A DNA stretch of 64,000 nt, taken from Phlebotomus papatasi. Lineage: Eukaryota > Arthropoda > Insecta > Diptera > Psychodidae. The stretch is from assembly GCF_024763615.1 (NCBI RefSeq), contig NC_077224.1, forward strand, positions 68,148,712-68,212,711. The letters run 5' to 3'. Both the position numbers and the translations under genes were made by a program. Below the pieces are notes generated by a model, which had not been told where the DNA came from, ran no database searches, and was given only the letters and a program-made list of their open reading frames with translations. Numbering within the stretch: the first letter of the stretch is position 1; the number at the start of each line of letters is the position of its first letter. Shown here one piece after another: positions 12,031-24,916 of this stretch.

Positions 12031-13268
12031 GTTTATGAATTGCAAGAAAAACTATTGAATTTAAATAGTATGAAACAATTAATTGCTTTTATTTTATTAT
12101 TTTAAGTCAAAATCAAAATATCACCAAGAATAATTTGTTTTTTCGAAGATGTTGGAGTTAATCCATGCGAGTAAGTAGTTTGAAGAGCTATTCCTCTCTT
12201 TCATGGGAAGCAGGAGATTTGATATTTTAGAGCCCATTTGCCATAGATGAAGTCGTATTCTTGTCAACACAATTCTAACTTTTAATCAACTTTTAAAAAA
12301 GCAAAATCCGGAATCAATGGTTTTGAGAATTAAGTATGAGTAGCTCGATACTCTCATCTTCTAGATCGTATTCGCCACTATACTGCTAACACTGCTAGAG
12401 CCGAAGGCAACGTGTTGCTATATTTGTGTTGCTCGCATGAAGTATATCTTAGAGTGAAAATTTCTTATTTAAGGAATTTTCCGTATACCTATTTTCAGTA
12501 TGGAATTTTCCCTATTTTGTGTTTGAGGACGTTAAACCGAAACTTTCCACTATAAAAATACATATAAGTAGTATTAATAACGTGGAATTAAGAGTTCTAC
12601 AAAGCAGATTATCCAGCGAATTATCTTGATCAAAATCAAATCTTGACTGAAATCAAAGACAAAAAATCTTTATCCTATAATCTTAACAAAATTTTAGTTT
12701 TTTTTTCAGATTAAGAAATTAAGAAGCTGTATTTTTGAATTCATATTTTTTCTTTAATGAATATTATAGACTTTTAAAATATTCAATTTCTTTTATAATA
12801 CCCTTATAGATAGGTGGTCAAAAAATTATAACTATTTAGAAATAAAAAACTTTGCTAAAATTTTTGTTGAGTCATCTACTTCGACCCCTTACTTGGAAGA
12901 TTATATTCCCTATTCCAATTCTTGATCTTACTACAAACAATAAATAAATTGTTTCAAAACCATTTTTGTGTATCCCTCTGATTTACCTGGATTTATTTAA
13001 AGTGTCCATTGCTTCTCAAACCTTTAGATAATTCAAATATATTTTCTTTTTTTCTATTGGCTTGTAAAACTAAAGGAAATTTGTAATAAATTCATTTTTT
13101 TTAGTTATTTCTTTTTAACTTTTTCAGTTATCTTTTTCATGGATCATTTTATAAATTAAGTTAGTAGGAGAAAGCACTCTCTTTTCGAACGTTTGTGACT
13201 TCGCATAATGTGAATTTTCTTTTGTATTTCCTAAGAGATTTACAGATTTGTGAAACTCAGAGAGAATA
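12031..13268. other. Gene-less AT-rich stretch
   Basis: Nothing supportable seen in either strand. Confidence 0.45.
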
Positions 13269-13270
13269 TA

Positions 13271-14826
13271 CCGTCGTTGCGGGTGACTTTGCACTCGGGG
13301 GGTGACTTTGCACTCTGCTGTCCGTAAGACTTTCATAAATTCTAGCACTTATTGATGGTCTTCGCCGATCCGGTCTACCATGTCAAAGTATATAGGGATA
13401 TGTTATGTACCAAGTAAAGTACAATGATCCTCAAAAGGATACTTGTAGTTTCAGTAATAGTCAATGAAATGCTAATATAGGTATTTTGTCAAAAAACGCC
13501 TCCGTGAAAAAGTTATCTGAAGGTGCAATTCCAAAATCGATTTCAGAGCAGTAAATTGCCCAGATTCAATCTAAATTTATCTGGCTAGAATAATCCACTT
13601 CGATTTTGTTGATTATTTTTATTAAAATATTTTTTTCCCCTATTATCTTCCTAAGAACGCATGATTTATGTTATAAAATTGCATATAATGGCCTTTCTAA
13701 AGCTTTATTATAGAAGTATTTGGCTAAAAATTATCCAATTTTGTAGGAACTTAAGATAAAATGACCGAGATCTACAAGATAGCATGGTCGCCATCTTGAT
13801 TTGACGTTTCTGTCCGCCATTTTGAATAACTGTCAAAACAAAAATCTCGTCCGATTGAGCTGAAATTTTAGTATGTTCTAGCTGATGCCAAGGCCTTTTC
13901 AGAACATATATAAAATCCGACCTAGGTCAAGTTTTGGTCTGGATATAGGGGCTCCAAGTTCAAAATTTTGACATTTTCATGAATACAGAACTATAGGGAG
14001 CTTCTTTTATCAAAACTATCATGAAAAAGAAAGCGCTATCGTTAGGCGGTGAGATCAAACAAACAAAAAAAAGTAATGTTTTTGTTTATAACAGCGCATT
14101 ATTTAATAATCTTAAAAACTGCTTTTGCAAAGATGGAAAATAAAAAAATAATAATTAAATGCACTTTTCGTTTATTTATTTATTTTTTAAATTATGTTAG
14201 AGTAAATAAATATATAAAATTAAAGCCTCAACCATTTTTAATGGTTACTGAGGCATTTTCTTTAGGTTTCAAATATTTAAGATTAAAAAATAAAGACCGC
14301 CAAAACATGAGTATTACAAAATTTTAAACTTTGAGCCTCTGTATCTAGGTAAATACATGACGTCGACTGGAACATAGATACGTTTTGAAAAGGTCTTGAC
14401 ATCAGCTACAACATACTAAAATTTCAACCCAATCGGACCAGTTTTAGGGTTTGACAGTTATTCAAAATGGCGGACAGAAACGTCAAATCAAGATGGCGAC
14501 CACGTCAACTTGTAGATCTCGTGCATCTTACCCTTAGATATGAAGATCTTCATTGTCATTTATTACAGAAATTGTTGATTTTTTAGTATTTATTAAAAAG
14601 TGCAAAGTCACCCGCACCTTAACCCCAGTGCAAGCCTTTTTTCTTGATTTTTTTAAACATAGTAAAATTTTATAAAATTAATGCTAGTGGCACAAAATCC
14701 ATTCATTAACAACTGAATACAAATAATTTTACCCATTCACCCCTCTCCTTTCACTTTAACTGTCCACTTTTAGAGGGTAAAGTTGAAAAACAGCGAAAAA
14801 ACGTGCAAAGTCACCCGCAACGACGG
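13271..14826. mobile_element. Large Tc1/mariner-type foldback element, copy 1
   Basis: 1556 bp flanked by TA. Terminal repeats begin CCGTCGTTGCGGGTGACTTT and end with the reverse complement. A second inverted pair lies inside, at about 13770-13925 and 14380-14535 (includes TTTGACGTTTCTGTCCGCC and its reverse). No transposase frame of useful length. Copy 2 at 46116-47671 is colinear. Confidence 0.88.
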
Positions 14827-14829
14827 TAG

Positions 14830-17800
14830 CACATATCCTATGGCTAATGGATATGATATGTGCAATTTTCGCTGTGACCTTCACATTTCTATTAAATATT
14901 AGCTAGTTTATTATCTGTTGTTGATAATTACGTGATAATTATGTGCAAATTTCTTAGGAAAAATAAAAGAAATTCACGTTATTCAAAGGCATGAACGTTC
15001 GAAGGGAGAGTACTTTCCCCTATATAGGTTGATAAAACTAATTGTTACGAAGCAAATCTGATATCTAAAAGTGAATTTATTTGTTAACAATATAAGCATT
15101 TCATAATCAATTCGTGTACATATTCGTTGAAGAACCTCAATGTGTATCCATACGGGTTATCTTCCTTTGCGCGTATTCCGGAGTCTGTTCCTTAGGCAAA
15201 TACATCAAATTTCCGGCCAATATTTCGTAAGATGTACCGTGTGAGGGAAAATCAAATACTATCCAATTGTCTCAAGAGGATACCCCATAAGAGGAAATCC
15301 GATATGGTTCAGACTGAGTTTTTACACTTCCTATTTTGTCATATTCGTGTCCGGGAGAGATTTTGGGGATAGAAAAGAATGCAGAAAATGCAGATGAGGA
15401 TCGAGCAATTGATGAGAAAGTCATACAAGTGCAATTTTATTATCGATATGAAAAATTCATGAGAATTTTTAAAAAGTTTCGTTCTATGAAAATGTTTTTT
15501 GTCGATGGATTCTTGCACATCAAAATGACCACCACTCCCTGTTCAATAATGCAAAGACTCTGTCACGGTGAATGGCGTGGCGGACACTATTTGTCGAATC
15601 ACCTCATCCCCTGGGAGCATCCTCATGGAATATTTCTGGAAAATTGGGGAAATGGTGATGTCTGCTGGGTGGTTGATTTTGGTCGAGGTGCAAATGAACA
15701 CGGTATGGAAAAGATGGATTGATGGATGGCTCGATCAGATGCATTTTACCTGTTTTTTTTCCATACCTGTGACTTCTATCCGTTTTTCCAACATATATAT
15801 AGTTTTTAATTGTACTTCTCTCCCTGTGTCTGCTTCACATGCAGCTTCACAATTCTCCTGAATAATTTATTTATTTAGACACAGAACCATCATTCTGTGA
15901 ATGATTGTCTCATCCATAAAAATATCTTGTGGTTTGCGGCTTTTTAATTTTATAATTTAATAAAGTGATTTCGCGGTGAGTCTAACAGATATTATAAATT
16001 GATTAAAATGTGTGATATGAAAAAAAATCCTTCAATTAATGCAAAATTGAAGATATTTCATACAAAAAAAAATCCATACAATTGAAGCATAATTGCGAGA
16101 GAATTTTCTGACAATTTTTGAGTACAGAAATAGTTTGAAAATCTCCTTCAATATGCATGGCCTAAGAGTTTGAGGACTTGGCAACATTTTGCAACAACTT
16201 ATGTAAACTTCTTCAATGATTTCCATTGTACAATTGCATGAAATGGCGAGATTGTAGACTTTTATGCCAAAAACTTACACAATTCTCTTATGCAAAGAGC
16301 TGTGGGATTTTCACAAGTATCAATCCTTATTACTCTCTTGTGCCAAGTCTGCACAAACTACCTTAAGGATTTTGCCATTTTGTCACAAATGTTCTAAAGT
16401 CTAAAATGGGAAAATGATTTTGTTTTGAAGGATATAAGTTTAATTATTTTATAATAATTTTAATGGTATGAGAATTTAAAAATAAAAGAAGAATATCAAT
16501 TAATTTGGCAGTGTTCTAAAGTACCTAGGCTTTTTATTTTATTCTAAATATCTACTTAATACTAAAAATATAATATTAAAATTCATTAAGTACGAGGCAT
16601 GAATTTCCAAAGACTTCATATACTACTTTAGTATTTTCCATTAAAAACTTAAAAACATTCATTGCAAATTTATTTAAAGTAAATTTTCTAGAGAATAGGC
16701 ATCATTTGTAGAAGTTTTCCAATCAATTTTTCTGACTTTTCCGACAAATCATGAACCGTGATTTGAGTGCACATGCCTAGTGTTTTTCAGTAGAATGGGG
16801 AATGAAATTAAACAAGCGGTATTCATTTAATTATTCACCATTTACCAAACTATCAATCGGCAATCCATTTCTCTGTGACATAATTCGCATTTATGACAAA
16901 TTCATAAAATACACCATTCATACGTGAAAAATAATGTGTCAAACAAATGTCAATCATATCAACTTGGGAGCAAAAATGCATCAAAACATAGAATCTACTG
17001 GGAATACCAATTTCAATTGTGGCCAAGAAGAGAAAAATCGTTGCAGAGCAACATTCAATTATTAAAACGATACTGTTTATTCACCAATAAGCAAATATTT
17101 AATTCAATTGACACTGGACTGTGTTCAAAAAAAAAAACTTGTAACTGAATCAAATATTTTTCCTGGGCAATCATTAAGTTTGAAGTAGTTTCTTCAAATT
17201 AGTCCCATGTTAGTGTCTACTGAATGAATAAATAACTAAAATGATTTACCAAATCCCTTTTGGCTTTTGATCTTCAAAAAAAAAAAAATAGAAAAAACTC
17301 TCAAAATTAACTTTGATTTCATATTTTATTCAATGAGTTGCACAAGTCAATGGCTAGTGTTTGATTCTTCAATCGTCAGAGAAATTAGTTTGAAGTGCAG
17401 TGCATACTGATGGAAATTGGTAGTTTATCCACTAACTAGTTGCTAACATGTAATTTTTTTCACAAAACTTTCGATTGATATTAAAATTAAATGAAATTTT
17501 ACCGTCAACGAGCAAATACATGACTGTGATGAGGGTGAATTACCCTGAAATAGCAGTACGAAAGGATGGTGTAGCCAAGGTGTCTCTTATTTATTACTCT
17601 TACTGGGAGCGTAATTTTTATGTTTAGTAGGATAATCTTATTTAGTCAGTAAAATAGTTAAATTTGTCCAGTCGAAAAACAAATTCGATTAGTAGATAAT
17701 AATTACGAGTTATACGTTTCCAGACAATTAGGAAACGCTTTCACGAGGTGCTTCATCAAATCACTCATTTTAGTCCGATATTTTGTGATACATTTTTCTG

Positions 17801-18708
17801 ACAAAAAAAAATTATTTAAGCAATTTAAGTATGTATAAACATATATCAAAAATTTCAAGAAGATTGGTCATTTCTTTGCTTTCCAAAAAAAAAAAATCGC
17901 AATAAACAGCTCACCTTTGGCACTCTAATTAACACTAAACCTACCGACCGTTTGTAATCGTTTTTTCTAACGCACTTGGTCAAATCACAGACGGTATCAC
18001 AGACGCGGTAGGGTAGAATACTCAACAAATTTTTCTTAGAAAAAGAAAATTAAAATTTTGGAAAAATAAAATAAAATTAAAAAACTGAAATATATATTCC
18101 ACGAATGTTTTAAGAAATTCATAAAGTTTGATAGCGACGGTGTACCGTTTAACCCTTTGACGACGAGACAGTTTTCGCAGACCGAAAATCAGCAATAAAA
18201 ATTAAACGGATAAACAAAATCAGTAAAAGGTTTTACATCTAACCTTAGAAAATCCAACAGAGTCTAATTCGGTGTATTTTTTACCTCTATGAGCGATAGG
18301 GACAAATATAGCCCAAAAATTTAAATCAATTTTTTGATAATACCAATGAATAATAATTTTCAGTCTAATAAAATATATTATGTATGAGTATTGTAGTTTC
18401 TTATTCCAAAACGGTTTTGCTTAAAAAAAATTGGAAGTATAAAAAATAATTAAAACATTTTTCAATATCACAATTTTAAAATTCGTCATTTTTAAACTTA
18501 AATATTTACTATATAGCAAATAGCTGGAGACTTGCAAAAAATATCCTAGATTCTTTCAACTTTCTACTTTGCAATTATGTGCAAACATTAGAAAAAGTAA
18601 CTTTAGGTAGTCAGGAAAAATTATTTTATTTTTGGGACACTGGTGTTCCAATCGTCCTTAAAGGGTTAAATACATATGTATTGATTTAAGAAAGTTTTTA
18701 TATCGGTT
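14830..18708. other. Gene-less stretch; unique island at 15300-15900
   Basis: Apart from a less AT-rich section at 15300-15900 I see only AT-rich DNA. A 128-codon frame at 15336-15722 has no recognisable features and is judged chance. Confidence 0.4.
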
Positions 18709-18711
18709 TAA

Positions 18712-19118
18712 CGGCGTTATCACACTTGCACATTAAAAATTTAATGTGATTCACATTAATTGTCGCTTGTGAGCGTTCAAATATGTTATTTGTGTCTTTG
18801 AGTCACTTAATATTTGGGGTTTTTTCTATTTATTGATAAAGAAGTTGAATTGGCCTGCAAAAATAAGTTTAAATTTACCTAAAGCATAAATATTTTTCAC
18901 ATTAAAAAATTAAAGAGAAAATCGCATTAATTTTTCGCATTAATGCTATAAATCAATTTATATCAAATTTTGCGGGCCAATTCTACCTTTTTATCAACAA
19001 ATAGATCACATTTTGAATATAAAATGATTCAAACACACAAATTACACATTTGGACTCTCACCAGTAACAATTAATGTGAATCATATTAAAATTTTAATGT
19101 GCAAGTGTGATAACACAG
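18712..19118. mobile_element. TAA-flanked foldback MITE, copy 1
   Basis: 407 bp. Terminal inverted repeats share GTTATCACACTTGCACATT. TAA duplication at 18709-18711 and 19119-19121. A central inverted section around AATTAAAGAGAAAATCGCA. Copy 2 is at 60561-60966, also between TAA. Confidence 0.87.
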
Positions 19119-19184
19119 TAAGAAAGTTTTTATGCAATTTTACTGGATCTTAGTATGTTTAATGTTAAGGACGCGGCTCTAAGA

Positions 19185-19295
19185 CTGGTTATTAAAATAT
19201 ATTGCTATTATAGATCAGACTCGTTAAATGAATATTAGATAACTATGTAATATTCGAAACCAGAGTGTGTGTGAAGCCCACGAGACATCCCCACT
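19185..19295. mobile_element. Right-end fragment of the 23884 MITE family
   Basis: The run from TATTAAAATATATTGC to GAAACCAGAGTGTGTGTG resembles 24165-24243. No left end is present. Confidence 0.45.
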
Positions 19296-19299
19296 CATT

Positions 19300-22268
19300 T
19301 TAAAGATTTTGGAAATTTTCTTTATTTCAATTGTGAAGTTGTACCTGAATATCTCATTAAGTTTGTGCAATTGGTTTTCTTCCTTATGCTATCAAACACT
19401 ATCGTATTTGAAAAGTAATTTTTAAAGTATTTCAACTAAATAACGTAAAAATGACATTTTAATTGCGTTGTGCTTCTGATTTTCTTAAAAAATGCTTGTG
19501 TAGTATATTACACTCAAAATTCCGATTTTATTAACCGGTATGTATTCCAGTTTTTTCGGCCACAAATCAAAGTTATTTAAATTTGAACTTGATATTTTGA
19601 AAAAAATTAAATAGTTAAATACTACAGAATTTAAATAGTAAATTAGCCGAATTGATATAGAACTTCTTTACATCCTATATAATCATTCTAGAATAATCAT
19701 AGAATTTGATGCGTTAAGTTGATTACTCAGGACATCAGGTTTGACCATTGGTTTTGATAATACTGTGTATGATATGCCTCAGGAAAAATAAAAGGGACTT
19801 TATAGAAAAAAAAGAAGTACCAGAGAGAGGATAAAATGGGGCCACATTTCTGTGTTCTTCATTTGCTTCTTGTGGTGCTTTTTTTCCCTCTGCCACTCTT
19901 TAGTGGTTCTTTTGTATTTATATATCATGTGTATTTGATGAAGACATGTTAATTGAATGTATTCATGGCAGGAATGACTCACATTTCTCAATGTATTATA
20001 CAAATTAGTTTCGCGTTTCGAATAATGCACACACCACATATTAATTGGACGGAGATAAAAACAATCAAATTAATTAAGTCACTCGAGAAATATTATTCCA
20101 AGTGTAGTGAAGATGGGTCAGAGGGACGGACAAATGGATTGTCTTCCCTCGGAGAAATTCTCACACTGTTCTCAAGTGTTAAAAATAAATTCTGTTTCCC
20201 ATGTGACAATAGTTCTAGTGCAGAATAATGAACAAATTGACGCGCAACAACTCAGATCAATTGCTCGGGAGACAATTTTGTTGGTGGAGGAGGTTTGATG
20301 TTACTGAAAGTCACACCACTGGACATGCTATTAATTCTACTTGAGGAGTGGTTGTGTGGACAGAAATAAAAGTATATCACCCAGAACCGGATATTCTAAT
20401 CAGAATGTTTCTCGCGATGGAAAATTCAGTGACTGGTGGAGTGCATGTGAAAAGGGCGCGAAAACGACTAAAGTCATATGCATGATGCATTCGTATGCAC
20501 GGAAGTTACAGCTTGGGAACTCCTATTGTGGGTGAAAGAAAATTGTCCGGAGAATGGATTTGCGACATGTCTGCATACATAAATTTGTTTTGTAAATATT
20601 CACACAAATGAAATTAACTTCAATTGGTCACAACTCAGTACATTTTAATACACTCTAATCGTCTTTCCCTTGTAGAGAATGCGAGGATGAAGTCAATGGG
20701 TTTATTTGAAAGTTCGTGGTTTCATTTGTAAATATTAAACCGATATGAATTGAATAATTGAAATTTAAAAGAAAAATAAAACGTAAATTACTGATACCAC
20801 ATGATCCAACAAATTGCTTTTAGTTTGAAAAGAAAGCTATATCGAAAATTGTGGTGAAATTTTCAAAACTTTCATGAATTTTCAAGAAAATATTTCAAGA
20901 AACACGATATAGAACATAATTTCTAAATTTTATTCGAAAGCGTCTTAAATCCCATGTCATTAACCGTTTGGCTACAAATTTTCGCAACGGAAGAACAGAC
21001 GAACAAGTAGCATCAGAGCAATTTTTAAAAAATCCAAAATTGTATTAAAATATAACTTATTATGGACTAAGACGAAACACGATTCTACTACAAAATAAAA
21101 GCGAATGATAGAAATCCATTAATATTGTAATCTTCTGGCACTAGCGAAGCTTGCAGGAGTAAATTTCCGAAAATGGTTCTGTCAACTGTTCTCAATTTGT
21201 ATTATTACACCGATGGAAATGATTTCGAAAAATGGTCGAAAATGTTTCTGAATTCCCACTGGGGACCTACGAAAAATGTAAATGTATTTATTTACAAATA
21301 TTGCTTGTAAAATGATCACTTACCGACCATTTTTTTTCGTTCTTTTACAAACATGTAGGGTAAATTAAGCAAATTCAAAATCTGCTCCAAATGGATTTTT
21401 TTCGCTACTCTAAATGGAAACGTCATTGTTTTCATTATAAATATAGCACTAAATTATTATATTTATGTATTTTCTATACAACAGTTTCATTATTTAGTTA
21501 ATGTTGCTCCAAATAAAGCGAAAATCCATTCATATTCACAAATTTTAATTTAGTAATTTCTCAGAAAAATTAAACAGATCGATTATGTTTTCCAATGAAA
21601 AACACAATGAGGTGACTGTTGTTTATTCATTTCGTTTAACATTTATGTCATATTTCTGGGTAATTTTAGTTAAATTAAGTGTTTATTGTTAACGGTACGT
21701 GTAGTTTTCAAATGAAATAATTACCTATTTCGTGAACAAAAACGGGTTTTCTGAAGTGTCTACAAATGCTTCAATAGGTAACCCCGGAAATATGATTTTT
21801 TTTTTGAGAGATTTTCTTATTGTTTTAGATGGGAAAGGAGAAAAGACTAGGAATAAGAACAAATCCTGCACTCAAGTGCAAATCAACAAGGTTTTGGAAG
21901 CCTTTCGCTTCCAAGTTTTTGTTAGTGTTCCAAGGTTTTGGAAGTTTCACTTACACTGTTTGTCTCCAATTAGAAACTTTCCCTTGTCTCCATTTGGATT
22001 AATTTGTTTCCAATACAAGCATTTTACGCTCGCGTATTTTTCTTGTATTTAAGAAGTTTTCAAATTATATCTGAAAAAAATTTCAATAAACAGTAAGATT
22101 CTAGAAGAATCACGGAATAACTTTATGTAATTCTCTTCAGAAAAAATATGAACTTAAAGTGTTGAATCTTCTGTCAAAGTTAAAACGTCTGAAAATGGTT
22201 TTGAATTAGGAAATTTACCCTATTCGTAAATATCCGTAAAAACACAAAAAAAATCGCAACATTTTAAG
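19300..22268. other. Gene-less stretch; unique island at 20000-20600
   Basis: The island at 20000-20600 is less AT-rich and holds overlapping short frames on both strands without protein features. The rest is AT-rich DNA with nothing supportable. Confidence 0.4.
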
Positions 22269-22271
22269 GTA

Positions 22272-22498
22272 AAGTACCCTGTAGTCGGCCGGTTTCTCAA
22301 CTCAGCCAGTGCGACTATTTATTCAATTTACTTAGATTTGTTATAATATGGTCTTACCGATTTAACATTATAAGGTGTATTATGTTATATATAACGTAAA
22401 TCAGTGAAAATTTCATAGAAATTGACTATAAAACGTTAAAAAATTGGGTTAATAATTCAACTGGCCGAGTTGAGGAACCGGCCGACTAGAGGGTACTT
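22272..22498. mobile_element. MITE with AAGTACCCT termini
   Basis: 227 bp, TA on both sides (22270-22271, 22499-22500). Termini AAGTACCCTGTAGTCGGCCGG and the near reverse complement, then CAACTCRGCCAG on both sides. The window start holds a related right end. Confidence 0.85.
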
Positions 22499-22500
22499 TA

Positions 22501-23880
22501 ACTTATTATTTCTTTGTAAAGTTTTGTCAAATAAACAGAAATGTACGAAATACAAATATTTGTTCGTACATTTTCGAGACAAAAAAACTCGTCAATGAAA
22601 CATATTACGAGCTATGTTTGTGAAAAATAATAAACTTTTACGAACTATTTTGTGTGTTATATGATTTATGAGCATTTCGTAAATCCCTAGAACAATTTTA
22701 CGAAACAATTTTCTTTCTGTCTAGTCGCTTAAGCAAAAAATGTACATTCCTGAACTCACGTTTTTTTTTATATAGATATTCATATAAATTTTCAAAAATT
22801 TATTAGAAATTTTTCATTGCTTAAATTTCAAATCCAAAGTAACTCATTGTTTAGTTTTCAAATCTAATGCAAAAATGGTCCACAATTTTTTTCTCAAACC
22901 GTCTTCAAAGGCAAGGTATGGTGTTGGTGCTCTACATTCAATTGAGCCCCAATCTTTGTGGATTTGAACCTCAGTCTCCCCACAAAGTGAGATTGTCTCT
23001 CGACGGAGGGTCTTTTAAGAGTGGCTTCCTCATTTATTTTGTCGCTATTTCCTCCCATGGAATCCGCGAAATGCGCGTCGATTTTCATTTGTGCCCAGAG
23101 AATAATCTCTCGGCAAATTTGTGAGATGATCCCCTGATAATGATGTGTAATATCTCCCCCACAGGCTTGCCTTCGCGGTTCGTCTTCCGCTTAGTAATAT
23201 ACAGATCGGAAGTTGAAGTATAACAATTTGGCACATTAAACTCCCTCGAAATTGCTAAAGCTAATTCCGAGAGGCCCATAAAGGAGGGAACATAAATTGG
23301 CTTTTTCTTCCGTCATTGTCACCCTCTAAGTTGAGAACTGGAACACTGAATTATCACAAACACACACTCGTACCATGAATTCGGGAAAAAAAACTATTCC
23401 TTCAAAACTATCTCCTTGTCACAAGGAAATAAATTGTAGGAGATTGGGTGAGAGGAAGAGAAAAAAAGACTAGTGAGACAATAAACCCATTAAAGAATAT
23501 TTGAACCGATAAAAAAAAGAGTTGAGTACTTTTTCTTAATCGCAATCACATCGTATGTAGCCAGCATAAGTGTATTATTAACATCCTGTTGAATGGTCTT
23601 TCACACATTATTTCTAAACACACCAGCACTCAATTCTTCCCACAAGGAGCTGAATTGAGATAATACAAGATGCATGCAAATGCAATTGTTTGAAATTGCC
23701 CTTAGAATTGCAATTACCCGTTATGAACAGTCTGAGATGTGATGAAGAATTAAAAAAAAAAGAATAAAATTCTCCTTTTACCACTTCAAGAATCAAAATG
23801 GACATTTTAGCGATAACTTTATTTAATTTAGAGGACTAAGGGCTACAAAAGAGCTAGTTAGTCAGGCAATAGGTTAAACA
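22501..23880. other. Unique island at 22860-23330, otherwise AT-rich
   Basis: About 470 bp of more GC-rich, non-repetitive sequence, with competing short frames on both strands and no protein I recognise. It might be a regulatory region or an old exon. Confidence 0.35.
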
Positions 23881-23883
23881 GTA

Positions 23884-24243
23884 GGGGAAGGCTTTCAGGC
23901 TTCGCACACACTCCGGCTTCGAACACTTTATTATTATTTTTTTCATATTCTTTTAATTAATCTAACTCATTTTCTGGAAATGTAGGGTAAACTGGGGTAA
24001 TTTGGAACCATTTGCAAGTTGGGACATTATCGTCTTAAATGTCTTTTTATTCTATTTTGCGGTCTTTGTTTTCTTTTGCTCATCTGAAACAGTGATAAAA
24101 TCTCAAGTATCTCAAATTGTAAATGGTTCCAAATTCCTTCATTTTACCCTATAATTTAATACTAGATATTAAAATATATTACAATATGTAGGTCAGATTC
24201 ATTGAAGGAATTAAGTGTTCGAAGCCAGAGTGTGTGAAAAGCC
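23884..24243. mobile_element. GGGGAAGGCTTTC MITE, interrupted
   Basis: Left end GGGGAAGGCTTTCAGGC...CACACACTCCGGCTTCGAA; right end TTCGAAGCCAGAGTGTGTG...AAAAGCC. TA flanks (23882-23883, 24244-24245). It is split by the 165-bp element at 23985-24149. Confidence 0.75.
23985..24149. mobile_element. GGGTAAACTGGGG MITE nested in another MITE
   Basis: 165 bp, TA on both sides, termini GGGTAAACTGGGGTAATTTG and the imperfect reverse complement; subterminal GGAACCATTTGCAA. Same family as 40938-41155. Confidence 0.8.
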
Positions 24244-24261
24244 TAGAGAATTCGCTCTTAA

Positions 24262-24523
24262 TGGCTCCGGAACACCTTTTAGATCAGGAAAATTTCATGA
24301 AATCGAAATTCGAATCCCTTTCTTTCTCACATGCTTTGCATATGTCTATCTCATTCTCTCGCACTCTTCTTCTTCTTTTAAACATCACGCTAAATTCAAT
24401 TTAGCTCAATCGAATTTGGTATGCGAAAGAATAAGATAGTCATATGCAAAACATGTGAGAACGAAAGGGATGCGAATTTCGATTTCATGAAATTATCCTG
24501 ATCTAAAAGGTGTGCTGGAGCCA
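24262..24523. mobile_element. TGGCTCC foldback MITE, copy 1
   Basis: 262 bp hairpin with TAA duplication (24259-24261, 24524-24526). Termini TGGCTCC...AGATCAGGAAAATTTCATG and the reverse complement. Starts only 18 bp after the previous MITE. Related copies at 31745-32010 and 33560-34043. Confidence 0.85.
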
Positions 24524-24916
24524 TAAGGGTCCAAATTCTAGCCCTATTATTTTTTGAACCACATCAGGCTTAGGATGCAACTGATACAAAAGTTTAACAG
24601 AATTTCCACAGAGGTGTCGAGTGGTCCCCTGTTCAATCCTAGGTGAAAACACGAAGTTTTCGGCTGAAACTTATAAAATGTTCTTTGGCTTACAACGTCA
24701 AATTCAGTTTAAAAAACCCATGAACATATGAAGCTACTCCATGAACCTGTATAAAACTGTCGCTATGTCATTCCAGAATTTAACAAAGCTCTATTGATTA
24801 ATATTTTTGGTCAGTAAGTAAAAAGACTGCTCAGTAAAAAAAGTTAAATTGGGCAGTAAATTATTTAAAATAGCCTAAATGCTCAGTATAGTTCTCTATG
24901 AATTAAACCTAATTTA

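Noticed and set aside
15336..15722. 128-codon frame
   Set aside because: No family features and no supporting splice or start context; a second frame of 97 codons overlaps it.
22955..22985. tRNA-like B box (GGTTCAAATCC on the minus strand)
   Set aside because: No matching A box, and stems do not pair into a cloverleaf.
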